DNA from: Marinobacterium lutimaris
GTDB lineage: Bacteria; Pseudomonadota; Gammaproteobacteria; Pseudomonadales; Balneatricaceae
Direction of reading: 5' to 3'
Assembly: GCF_900108065.1 (NCBI RefSeq)
Contig: NZ_FNVQ01000001.1
Location: 1,550,001-1,614,000, forward strand
DNA length: 64,000 bases
Shown: piece after piece, positions 1 to 7,586 of the stretch
How the letters are laid out: each line of letters starts with the position of its first letter
Position numbering within the stretch: the stretch's first letter is position 1
Made by a program: the position numbers and the translations under genes
Notes under the pieces: generated by a model
Seen by the model: the letters and a program-made list of their open reading frames with translations, nothing else
Told to the model about the DNA's origin: nothing
Database searches by the model: none

Positions 1-348
1 ACCCAACTGTCGTTCAGACCGACCGGTCCCACTGCGTTGCTGACCCGCGGCACGCTGGACCGCCCAGGCCTGCTCCTGCGCACGTCGTTCGGCAAAGCTG
101 GCCACCGGGAAGCGTTGTCGCATCGCATCATCGGCGCTTTCTTCGCCGGTGACCTGCCGAAGTCTGGCTTCAAGCTCATTACGCTTCTCAAGTAAGCGGC
201 CCAGCTCAGTACCCGGTGCGAGATTGGCGGCCTGTTCCAGGTTGCCCTGTGCGCCGGGCGTGATGGATGGCAGCCCGGGAAACAACGCCGCCGACGACTC
301 CGTATCAGCAGCGGTGGCTTCCAGGTCTCGCCAGCTACGCCTGGGCAT
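1..348 (-). CDS. Partial hypothetical protein, end of the unknown operon
   Basis: An open frame of 116 codons starts at an ATG (346-348) and runs off the left edge without a stop. The start lies only three bases after the stop of the gene at 352-918, so the two are probably translationally coupled. The visible product begins MPRRSWRDLEATAADTESS and is rich in Ala, Glu, Arg and Gln, with a predicted helical stretch (ELGRLLEKRNELEARLRQV) that could be a coiled coil. I do not recognise the family. Its position makes it the last visible member of the operon that begins at 5758. The 3' end and full length cannot be seen. Confidence 0.65.
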   Translation of the reverse strand, partial: MPRRSWRDLEATAADTESSAALFPGLPSITPGAQGNLEQAANLAPGTELGRLLEKRNELEARLRQVTGEESADDAMRQRFPVASFAERRAQEQAWAVQRAAGQQRSGTGRSERQLG

Positions 349-351
349 GAT

Positions 352-918
352 TCAGCCGTTATCCGCTTCGGCCTGGGTGGCGGCGATCATCGCGCGAATC
401 CGTTCTTCGAGAATCGCCGGCGGCGGCACCGGGACCAACTTGGTGCGCAACAACGACGAGCCCTCGGCTGAGTACTGGTACTTGGAGGAATAACTCGCCG
501 AAACTGAGCTGACGCTCATTTTGGCTGAGGCAGAGAAGAACCCCACCTTGCCGCTGACCGAAGCGTTTACCTGGGTAGACGAACGCTTGAAGTTGGTCTC
601 CCGTGACATGGAGATCGAGAGCTTGAGTTCGATCAGCGTATCGACAAACTGGTAGAAGGTCGGTACGAAACCGAGCTCAAGCAGCGAGTACTCCTGACCA
701 TCGCCCAGCTTCACCAGTATGTTGCGCTCCGGCGGCTCCGCAGCCGGCGGCGACGGTTCCCCCTCTTCCGGCTCAGGATCCGGCGCGTAGCCCGCCATCA
801 TCCTGGCAATCTTCAGCGACACCAGATCGAGCTCGTACTGGGCCTCTGCGATACCCACCCCCAGCGCCCGCACCATCTCGGGGAAGGGGGTATTCTGCAT
901 TTCTGTGCCAATAGACAT
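352..918 (-). CDS. Paralogue A of a four-member unknown family
   Basis: This 188-residue protein has no signal peptide or membrane segment. It shares three motifs with the next three genes. These are an N-terminal helix (GVGIAEAQYELD), a central block (LLELGFVPTFYQFVDTLIEL) and a C-terminal block (YSAEGSSLLRTKLVPVPPP). Between the last two blocks is a Ser/Thr/Val-rich stretch with alternating small polar and hydrophobic residues, suggesting amphipathic beta strands. A Pro/Glu-rich insert (residues about 46-65) separates the first two blocks. The layout loosely recalls DUF2589-type proteins, but that is an impression, not an assignment. The function is unknown. Confidence 0.75.
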   Translation of the reverse strand: MSIGTEMQNTPFPEMVRALGVGIAEAQYELDLVSLKIARMMAGYAPDPEPEEGEPSPPAAEPPERNILVKLGDGQEYSLLELGFVPTFYQFVDTLIELKLSISMSRETNFKRSSTQVNASVSGKVGFFSASAKMSVSSVSASYSSKYQYSAEGSSLLRTKLVPVPPPAILEERIRAMIAATQAEADNG

Positions 919-958
919 GGGCTTACCCTCTGCTTGGTAGCGAACAAAGGCTCAGGCG

Positions 959-1696
959 TCAGCTGTTGTCGGCCTCTTCAAGACTGGCATTACGCCGCGC
1001 CTCTTCAGTTTCCATAAACGAACGGATGCGATCCTCCAGCACTGCCGGTGGCGGCACGGGGACGATTTTTGTCCGCAGAATCGACGCGCCCTCCGCCGAG
1101 TAGGAGTACTTGCTCGAGTAGGTTGCATCGACCTGGCTGGTGGCTACCGAGCTGCTGCTACCACTGGAGCGGCTGGTCCCCCAGAAGGAGCGCTTGCGTT
1201 TATAGGCGTTGGCCTTGTCGGTTTTGGTGTCGCTGCGGGTACGGCTATATTCGCGCTCGCGGGTGATCTTGATGGCTATCTTCACCTCGATGATGGTATC
1301 GACGAACTGGTAGAAGGTCGGTGTAAAACCCAGCTCCATCATCGAATGCCGCACCGGCACGCGGATCTCCGCGTTTTCATCAAGCCCTTCGATCAGCGGC
1401 GCCAGCACCTCGGTAAGCTTGATGACGTCATCGCCGAGGGTGCCGCTGAGCGCATCGTCCACGGCGGCGTAGGCAACCGCCTCCTTAACGGTCATATATT
1501 CGTAGCCGAAGAAGACCCGGCTATCGTCAAAGCTGACCTTGCCTCTCTCGTCGTAAACCGTGGTCAGGCCGCCCATCATCTCGGCCACGTTGATGGAGTT
1601 TTCGTCGAGCTGGTACTGACCGTCGGCGATGGCAAAGGCCATCTGCCGGATCATGTCCCCCATAGGTACGTTAAGCAGTTCCTGTCCGATAGCCAT
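959..1696 (-). CDS. Paralogue B of the unknown family
   Basis: This 245-residue protein is the closest relative of the gene at 352-918. Both have the FTPTFYQFVDTIIEV-type block, the SSKYSYSAEGASILRTK block and the VPVPPPAVLEDRIRSF tail. The N-terminal helix is FAIADGQYQLDENSINVAEM. An extra segment of about 50 residues lies between helix and central block. The region before the C-terminal block is very rich in Ser, Lys and Arg (residues about 150-190). No export signal is visible. It sits 40 bp from paralogue A and 12 bp from paralogue C on the same strand, so it is almost surely co-transcribed. The function is unknown. Confidence 0.75.
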   Translation of the reverse strand: MAIGQELLNVPMGDMIRQMAFAIADGQYQLDENSINVAEMMGGLTTVYDERGKVSFDDSRVFFGYEYMTVKEAVAYAAVDDALSGTLGDDVIKLTEVLAPLIEGLDENAEIRVPVRHSMMELGFTPTFYQFVDTIIEVKIAIKITREREYSRTRSDTKTDKANAYKRKRSFWGTSRSSGSSSSVATSQVDATYSSKYSYSAEGASILRTKIVPVPPPAVLEDRIRSFMETEEARRNASLEEADNS

Positions 1697-1708
1697 CGTC
1701 GTTCTCCT

Positions 1709-2173
1709 TTAGATCTCTTGCTGATACTGCTGCTTGAGCAGCAGCAGAAACGTCTCCGGGGCCGGCAGTGAAACCAGGCGCGCCGCGATGGACGACATCC
1801 CCTCCGCCGACACGGAAAACTTGCGCGCATAGCCCACATCCACCGATGCCGCCGCCATGAAGATGCCGTAGTTGACGCCCGCCTGGACGCCCACATTGAC
1901 CGAGGTTTCGGTGCTTTCGGTCATACTGAAACTGAGCTTCGCCTCCACCGTAGCTTCGGTGAAGGCATAGAAACTCGGTACAAACCCCAGCGACAGCAGG
2001 TTGTAGGTGTTGTTACCGATCTCCACCTCCGACTCGGCCAGCGACTGCGCGATGTCGATGGAGTTCTTGTCCAGCGCCAGCTGCGCCTGCGCCACGGCAA
2101 CCCCGAGCTTTTCGATAATCTGGGGCAGCGGCGCCGACATCAGCGAGCGGGTGACCGCAGGTACCTCACTCAT
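1709..2173 (-). CDS. Paralogue C of the unknown family (minimal form)
   Basis: At 154 residues this is the shortest family member and probably the core fold. It has the helix LGVAVAQAQLALDKNSIDI, the block LLSLGFVPSFYAFTEATVEA, a Gly/Val/Ala strand-rich stretch, and the C-terminal block KFSVSAEGMSSIAARLVSLP. A GGAGGGAGTGTC Shine-Dalgarno region precedes the ATG at 2173. It lacks the long inserts of A and B and the OmpA-like insert of D, so it shows which parts are conserved. The function is unknown. Confidence 0.75.
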   Translation of the reverse strand: MSEVPAVTRSLMSAPLPQIIEKLGVAVAQAQLALDKNSIDIAQSLAESEVEIGNNTYNLLSLGFVPSFYAFTEATVEAKLSFSMTESTETSVNVGVQAGVNYGIFMAAASVDVGYARKFSVSAEGMSSIAARLVSLPAPETFLLLLKQQYQQEI

Positions 2174-2192
2174 GACACTCCCTCCCTGCCAA

Positions 2193-3983
2193 TCAGTCGT
2201 TCGGGGTCAAAAAGGATTTGATCGTCTCCAGAAACTCCGGCGGCGCCGGAATGGAGACAAGCCGCGCCGAGATCGCCGAATTGCCGCTCACGTTCATCTC
2301 GAACTGGCGCGAGTAGCGCACATCCAGCGAAGCGCCCACGGCCACCGCCCGGTTGCCCGTGTTCTGGCGCGTGAGGCTGGAAGACTCGGTGCGGGTAAAG
2401 CTGCGGGTAATGGTGATCCCCTCACTGCCGCTAAGCTGAATCGAACGCTGCTCTGACGAGATCAGCGTGAGGCGGAACGGTGTGCTCTTGCCGAAAACGG
2501 TGACCATATTGGCTTCGGCGGAAGCGCTGAAATCGACTCCGGCATTGGCATTGATCGCGTTCTTTAGGTTCTGCGCATAGGCAGAGGGACTGCCCGCGGC
2601 ATGCCCTCCCGCCGAGGCGCCGGAGAGCAGGAAGTCGGTGCCATCGATGCTGACCTTTTTTCCACTGAGGGAGAGTGCTTGCGGACGATAGAGCCAAACG
2701 AAGCCGTTACCGCTGCTGCCTGGCGCCGTTTTGTCTGGCGCTATATCAACGATTGTCAGGCTCGCCGAGGTTGAATGCACGATCAGCAGATATGCGCTAC
2801 GACCACGAATACGCACCTCCGCCTTGCGAAACGCCACATTGTCCGCCGGCCCGCCGGCAGCCTGGGCTGCAGCACGGCCCCGGGAGGCGGTGCGATGCAC
2901 CTTGCCGGCTTCCATACCGTTGGCAAGCAGCACCCGGATCACCTCATCGGCACGCCGGTTACCCAGCTCGATATTGCTCTGGTCCGAGCCGGATTCAGAC
3001 TGGTTCTGGTAACTCTGGGCGTCTGCAAACCCTTCAACATCGAGATCGTAGTTATGAGCGCGTGCGAAACTGGCCAGATCGCTCAGGCTCTGGAATACGC
3101 CGTCGTTATAGGTGGTGCCATCGACATCGAAGGTTTCAAGGTGATGGCGCCCTGTGCGGAAGTGAGTGGTATAGATGGGCGTCGAGGTGGGGAATATGCC
3201 GGCGTTATAACCCGCTGCACGAACCTGCGCCTCGACATGGTTAGCATAGGCCTCAAGCGACGCCTGCGCCGTTGTATTCACGGTCACGCTGCCATTGAAG
3301 ACATAATCGGTCGCGCTGTTTGTATCGATCTGGATCAGGCAGCGATCAAAACCGCCGCCATTGAAGACCACGGTTTTGTCGGTCGTTTGAACCTTCTCCG
3401 CATCCGCATCGGTGGTGATCACGAAACTGCGCTCGCCCGGCTCATAAAGAAGGCGCGGCACCCCCGCTTCGGCGTCGTTCATTACTGCATCCTGAAGCGC
3501 ACGGATGCGAGTCAGCGGATCATCCCCACTGAGGTTAAACGAGCGCCCACCGATGCTCAGCGCACCGGTGCTGGCGGACTCGATGCTGACCTCAGCGGTG
3601 CGCTCCCGCGTGGCAGTAGTGGTACCACTTTCGGTGCTTTCACTGCTGTCCGACTGGTTGGAGTTACTGGTCTGGTTGTCGCTGTAGGAGCCATTCAGAT
3701 TAAGGCCGACACTGAGGTCTTTTTCCACCCTCAGGCTCAGCTGCAGCGAACAGCTGATATCGGCATGCTGATAGTGGTAAAACGCCGGTGACAGCCCCAG
3801 ATCCAGCAACGTTTTGCCACCCAGGGATTCCCGCGGGACCAGAAACTCGCCGATCTGGTCCACCGAATTTTCGTCCAGCGCCTGCTGCGCTTCGGCTATC
3901 GACAACCCCAGCGTCTTGATAAATTCGGCAACGCTGGCGTCGGCCAGCACCTGCCCAGGGGTCAATCCATCGTAATCGGCCAT
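2193..3983 (-). CDS. Paralogue D with inserted OmpA-like domain
   Basis: This 596-residue protein begins with the family helix (LGLSIAEAQQALDENSVDQ, about 25-43) and a DLGLSPAFYHY block (61-71). It ends with the family C-terminal block (VRYSRQFEMNVSGNSAISAR) and IPAPPEFLETIKSF. Inserted between them, at about residues 270-393, is an OmpA/MotB-like region. It contains LDVEGFADAQ, then NIELGNRRADEVIRVLLANG and SRG, then FRKAEVRIR, which match the order of the OmpA C-terminal fold. A Ser/Thr/Gln-rich tract lies at 100-130. No signal peptide is seen, which is unusual for an OmpA-domain protein. The domain could bind peptidoglycan only if the protein reaches the periplasm. Confidence 0.75.
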   Translation of the reverse strand: MADYDGLTPGQVLADASVAEFIKTLGLSIAEAQQALDENSVDQIGEFLVPRESLGGKTLLDLGLSPAFYHYQHADISCSLQLSLRVEKDLSVGLNLNGSYSDNQTSNSNQSDSSESTESGTTTATRERTAEVSIESASTGALSIGGRSFNLSGDDPLTRIRALQDAVMNDAEAGVPRLLYEPGERSFVITTDADAEKVQTTDKTVVFNGGGFDRCLIQIDTNSATDYVFNGSVTVNTTAQASLEAYANHVEAQVRAAGYNAGIFPTSTPIYTTHFRTGRHHLETFDVDGTTYNDGVFQSLSDLASFARAHNYDLDVEGFADAQSYQNQSESGSDQSNIELGNRRADEVIRVLLANGMEAGKVHRTASRGRAAAQAAGGPADNVAFRKAEVRIRGRSAYLLIVHSTSASLTIVDIAPDKTAPGSSGNGFVWLYRPQALSLSGKKVSIDGTDFLLSGASAGGHAAGSPSAYAQNLKNAINANAGVDFSASAEANMVTVFGKSTPFRLTLISSEQRSIQLSGSEGITITRSFTRTESSSLTRQNTGNRAVAVGASLDVRYSRQFEMNVSGNSAISARLVSIPAPPEFLETIKSFLTPND

Positions 3984-4013
3984 TGCTCTGCTCCCGACCG
4001 CCAGTGGGCGGCG

Positions 4014-4634
4014 TCAGTCCGAGATATTGAAGGGGTTCACCCCTCGGTGATGCTTGCTCCCCTGATCGGCGGTCAAGGGTCGTGCCCGGCGGGCATCAAC
4101 CTGCTCAGCCCGGACGGTAAAATATTGGTGCTTGCGCTGCGCGGCAGTGAGTCGCGCCACATCCGGCACCATGCCGCGGCGCAGCCAGCCATAAACCTGT
4201 TCGGTCAGTGCCAGCCTTTCACTGCCAGCCAGGGTACGCGCCTTCTCGAGGCAGGCGATGGCCGCCTCACTCTCTCCCTGCTTGGCGTAGATCAGCCCCA
4301 GGCGTTCCAGGATGCTGGCGTGATCTCTGCCGTGCAGCTGGCTGGGGGCTTGCTTCTGACTGCTGATCTGCTCGTAGTAGGCGTCGGCCTTCTCGCAATA
4401 CTCGATCACTTCCTGAAACTGACCGGTGAGCTCCAGGCTCTCCAGCACACACTGGCAGTAGTGACGGAAAAACACCTCAGGCGCTGACGCAGACACCGCC
4501 AGCCGCATCGCTTCGCGGTAATGGCGCAACGCCTCGCGATGATCTCCCTTCAGGGCGAAACACTTGCCCGCCTCGGCGACGCCCAGATGATAGGCATGGG
4601 CTTCCGCCGCCGCGGCCTGATGGTTCTGATTCAT
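4014..4634 (-). CDS. TPR-type helical protein
   Basis: I chose the ATG at 4634, which overlaps the stop of the upstream gene (ATGA). A longer frame upstream would overlap that gene in another frame. The 206-residue product has tetratricopeptide-like helical pairs. These include GKCFALKGDHREALRHYREA, then QEVIEYCEKADAYYEQ, then LERLGLIYAKQGESEAAIAC. The C-terminal 50 residues are basic and probably disordered. TPR proteins are usually protein-protein scaffolds, so this one may assemble the other products of the operon. The partner is unknown. Confidence 0.8.
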   Translation of the reverse strand: MNQNHQAAAAEAHAYHLGVAEAGKCFALKGDHREALRHYREAMRLAVSASAPEVFFRHYCQCVLESLELTGQFQEVIEYCEKADAYYEQISSQKQAPSQLHGRDHASILERLGLIYAKQGESEAAIACLEKARTLAGSERLALTEQVYGWLRRGMVPDVARLTAAQRKHQYFTVRAEQVDARRARPLTADQGSKHHRGVNPFNISD

Positions 4635-5758
4635 GCGGCCACCTCCACCAGCTCCACCTCTGTACCTGCAGCCTTGAGCGCGCTGCGAATAATGCGTGCC
4701 TGCAGCTCGGGAAAGCTGCAAGGTAGAGAAAAAGGCAGCTCCGGCAGGGAGTTCTGCCCCGGATCGAGCAGCCCCAGACTGCTCAAGGTGCTGTGCAGCC
4801 GCGCCGGTTGTGAGGTACGCGTTATTCTCAGCCCCAGATGCATAAAGCTGATCAGGTCCGCACGTACATTGAGTCCAGCGGCACAACAGGCCTCCATGGC
4901 CGCTTCGAGCTGCGCCGCCGGCAGCGCTTCGATCAGCGTAATCGGCGTTGCCGCGAACACCTTATCGATCAGCCCTGGCGGGATACCGGCCAGCTCGGTC
5001 AGTAACCTTCGAGCCGGTTCGGTCGCTCCACTGCCGGAGTCGACCAGCACCAGGTCATAGCGCAGAAAGTCACGATTGATCACACGTAGGGAGTTTGACC
5101 TGTGGAACACGGACCAGAGCTCGTCGGCTTGCTGCTTACCGAGGTTCATCAGCACGCAGCCCTGCTCTGCCTGCAGCGCGTAGCCCCTGCGCCTAAGCTC
5201 GGCACAGGTGCGCCGGGCCTGATCCGCCGATTCAGCCGCAAGAAACAGATCGTAGGTCGCCTGCTTTGGATTAGAAGCGATCAGCTCAATCCCCTCTCCC
5301 AGCCGTTGGCGCAGCGCCTGAAGCGTGGCGTCGCTGACGCTCCCGAGCACCACTCCGGGCGGCGTGCTCAGCAGGCGGGAGGCATCCGCCTCGCTGGCGC
5401 CGATAAAGCCAGCCAGCTCAGCGGCAACGCGATCAAATTGGTCGACATCGGTGAGGTAGGCGGCGATATCCAGGTATTCGCTGGGGACGGGTAACTTGTC
5501 CGCGATGGACTCGATCGCCGTTTCGTATCCGAGGGATTCCAGCAGCGTCTGCATCTGCTCGGCTATTTCCCTCGGGATCTGGTCCACCAGAACGGAAGGG
5601 GCACGGTAAAAGGCATCCAGCACCGTCTGTACCGAGACATTGAGCCCAACCGCAATGGAGCGTGCCGTGGCGGGCGAGGCGGTGCCGATGGAGGTGACAA
5701 CAAGGCGATAGTCGCCGCTTGGCGCCTCAGGCTGGAACCGGACTGCGGATTCCTGCAT
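4631..5758 (-). CDS. Protein of repeated ribosomal-L7/L12-like units
   Basis: The 375-residue product contains at least two, perhaps four, units resembling the L7/L12 C-terminal fold. Unit 1 (about 17-85) begins YRLVVTSIGTASPATARSIA and ends IAEQMQTLLESLGYETAIE. The last clear unit (about 235-310) begins YDLVLVDSGSGATEPARRLL and ends QLEAAMEACCAAGLNVRADL. Two more divergent units lie between them. It is the first gene of the operon, with an AAGGAG Shine-Dalgarno site before the ATG, and overlaps the TPR gene by 4 bp. L7/L12-like folds act in protein binding. The role here is unknown and the fold assignment is by eye. Confidence 0.7.
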   Translation of the reverse strand: MQESAVRFQPEAPSGDYRLVVTSIGTASPATARSIAVGLNVSVQTVLDAFYRAPSVLVDQIPREIAEQMQTLLESLGYETAIESIADKLPVPSEYLDIAAYLTDVDQFDRVAAELAGFIGASEADASRLLSTPPGVVLGSVSDATLQALRQRLGEGIELIASNPKQATYDLFLAAESADQARRTCAELRRRGYALQAEQGCVLMNLGKQQADELWSVFHRSNSLRVINRDFLRYDLVLVDSGSGATEPARRLLTELAGIPPGLIDKVFAATPITLIEALPAAQLEAAMEACCAAGLNVRADLISFMHLGLRITRTSQPARLHSTLSSLGLLDPGQNSLPELPFSLPCSFPELQARIIRSALKAAGTEVELVEVAA

Positions 5759-6040
5759 GAACCAACTCCTTGTCCAGAGTTATTATTTTTTTCGCTTGTC
5801 CGTGACGGTTTTATGACCTGATAAATTCGCGCAAAAGAACGATCACCGCAGCGCTCAGGCTGATTCCATCAGCGGGCAAAGGAAGAAAAGCAGCAGATCC
5901 AGGAAAGGTCAAACGACCGTTTTACTGTTTTTAAGCGGTGTCTTAAATAGGCCACAAATCTATATTAAAACGAATTCATCTTGGTTATTAAATTCGTACC
6001 TAATAGATAACATCCGTTTTAAGTAGTATTAATCCAGGCC
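5759..6040. other. AT-rich intergenic region upstream of the unknown operon
   Basis: About 280 bp between the start of the L7/L12-like gene and the terminator of the M15 peptidase gene holds no convincing ORF. It is clearly richer in A+T than the flanking genes. It must carry the promoter of the leftward operon, and a TTGACC hexamer on the minus strand lies near 5907. I could not pair it with a good -10 element. Confidence 0.5.
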
Positions 6041-6076
6041 AAAAAAATGCATATCCCCGCTGTAAATAGCGGGGAT
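6041..6076 (-). terminator. Rho-independent terminator of the M15 peptidase gene
   Basis: On the minus strand a 9-bp perfect stem (ATCCCCGCT paired with AGCGGGGAT, 6053-6061 and 6068-6076) with a 6-base loop is followed by ATGCA and seven T residues (6047-6041). It lies about 95 bp beyond the stop of the peptidase gene and before the promoter region of the next operon. Confidence 0.85.
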
Positions 6077-6148
6077 CGATAGAAAGAAAGAGGTAAAAAA
6101 ACCAACGATACGACTATGAAAAATTCTAATTCAACATATCTTGAACAT

Positions 6149-6194
6149 TTAGAGTAACTTGGCCACCTCGATTAGAGTAACTTGGCCACCTCGA
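6149..6194. repeat. 23-bp perfect tandem duplication at a gene end
   Basis: The 23 bases at 6149-6171 and 6172-6194 are identical (TTAGAGTAACTTGGCCACCT plus CGA). The right copy encodes the last residues and stop codon of the M15 peptidase. The left copy is its non-coding duplicate just downstream. The protein is unaffected because the stop lies in the first copy. Confidence 0.95.
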
Positions 6195-6969
6195 AATGCA
6201 TGCCATCGGGCCGTCCCTTAAAGTGACCACCCCAGAAAAAGCCAAACTGATTTGCGATCGCCACCAGCTCACGGACCGATCCTTCCCGCCCCATGGCAAC
6301 GGGAATGGCGCCCAGCGGATTCCAGCGGGCATTGATATCGAACGCGCTACCAAAGGCATGATTACTGAGCGTGGTGCGACTGCCGCGAATAAAACGGGCA
6401 TTAAAGCTGCCATCGTAGGTCAGGACTGTGCGCAATACCCCGGCATCTTCCCAGGCGGCCCACATCGCTTTCAGTTGCTCCACTGCGAGTCGATGAAACC
6501 GCATCCGGCCGCTGCTGCGTTTACCGAAAACCGAAATACCCTCAAGCTGTGGAATATAAACGGTTACGATATTCTGCTTTTCCCAGTCGCCGATAATATT
6601 GATCGCTTCCCGATTTCCAGGCCTGGGATCCGGCTCGAAATCGAACTCTCCAAACAGGCGTATGCGGGTAGCTGCAGTCGCGGGTTTTAATACCGCGTTG
6701 CCCGGTAAAAGATCCTCGGCATCGCCCTGATCCGGATCACTGAAACCCGCGTCAAAGCCAAGAAGAATCGCCTTACCAATGGTTTGAGGCCCAACGATAC
6801 CGTCGGCAGAAAGGCCCTGTGAGCGCTGGAACGCTTTGCTCGCTTCTTCGGTACGCGGACCAAAATCGCCATCGACCGCAAAGTGCAGAAACCTCAACCC
6901 GACTAGAAAAGTCTGCCAGCGCTCTACAAACTTGCCCTGACTACCGCGACGCAGGATCTGGATAGACAT
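6172..6969 (-). CDS. M15-family peptidase with peptidoglycan-binding domain
   Basis: The chosen ATG at 6969 has a strong AGGAGGGGGACAGT leader and gives 265 residues. Residues 1-65 form a PG_binding_1 domain (VDGDFGPRTEEASKAFQ, GLSADGIVGPQTIG). The C-terminal part is a VanY/M15-type catalytic domain with SNHAFGSAFDIN and WGGHFKGRPDGMHFEV, which carry the His/Asp/His zinc ligands of the family. Members cleave peptide cross-links in the cell wall. No signal peptide is seen, so export, if any, uses another route. Its position before the unknown operon may be fortuitous, since a terminator separates them. Confidence 0.9.
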   Translation of the reverse strand: MSIQILRRGSQGKFVERWQTFLVGLRFLHFAVDGDFGPRTEEASKAFQRSQGLSADGIVGPQTIGKAILLGFDAGFSDPDQGDAEDLLPGNAVLKPATAATRIRLFGEFDFEPDPRPGNREAINIIGDWEKQNIVTVYIPQLEGISVFGKRSSGRMRFHRLAVEQLKAMWAAWEDAGVLRTVLTYDGSFNARFIRGSRTTLSNHAFGSAFDINARWNPLGAIPVAMGREGSVRELVAIANQFGFFWGGHFKGRPDGMHFEVAKLL

Positions 6970-7085
6970 ACTGTCCCCCTCCTTGAGATACGGTGAGTGA
7001 TGCAGCGACTTACCCATTCAGTCTATAAGGGTAAATCCTGAGGCGTTTCAGTATAGACAAGAATCATTGACTGGCACTTTGGCCT

Positions 7086-7523
7086 TTAAACGCTGCCGGT
7101 CAGCGTTGCGACAATCCGGCGGGCACCGGCATGATCACGATGCTCACAGAGGTACATGCCCTGCCAGGTACCCAGCGCCAGCCGCCCGCGGCTGACCGGA
7201 ATAGTCAAAGCGGGTCCAAGAATACTGCTTTTGATATGCGCGGGCATATCGTCCGGCCCTTCATAGTCGTGACGATAAAGCCCCGGCTGCTCCGGCACCG
7301 CGCGGGTGAAGTGACTTTCAAAGTCCTGACGTACCGTAGGGTCGGCGTTCTCGTTGATGGTCAGCGATGCAGAGGTGTGCTGAAGAAAGAGATGCAGCAG
7401 GCCGCAATCGAGCCGCCCGAGCTGTACACTCAGCTCGCGCTCGATCTCATCGGTAATCAGATGAAAACCCCGACGCCTGGCCTTGAGGGTCAGAACCTGC
7501 TGGTACCAAAGGGTTTCGGCCAT
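7086..7523 (-). CDS. yjbQ: YjbQ family protein (UPF0047)
   Basis: This 145-residue protein matches the YjbQ/UPF0047 family in length and motifs: [20 protein letters not shown], then [20 protein letters not shown] and [14 protein letters not shown]. Conserved His and Glu residues in these blocks form the presumed active site. Some family members show weak thiamine-phosphate synthase activity, but the cellular role is not settled. It stands alone on the minus strand with an AGGAGAACAGC leader before the ATG. Confidence 0.93.
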   Translation of the reverse strand: MAETLWYQQVLTLKARRRGFHLITDEIERELSVQLGRLDCGLLHLFLQHTSASLTINENADPTVRQDFESHFTRAVPEQPGLYRHDYEGPDDMPAHIKSSILGPALTIPVSRGRLALGTWQGMYLCEHRDHAGARRIVATLTGSV

Positions 7524-7586
7524 GCTGTTCTCCTGTTACGAAGCTGGAATGAGGCCATTATCCGCACCTGACCGGCGCTGACAACG

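Noticed and set aside
1-5758. The possibility that the left operon is a contractile injection system or gas vesicle cluster.
   Set aside because: No sheath, tube, baseplate, AAA ATPase or Gvp-like gene is visible in the part present.
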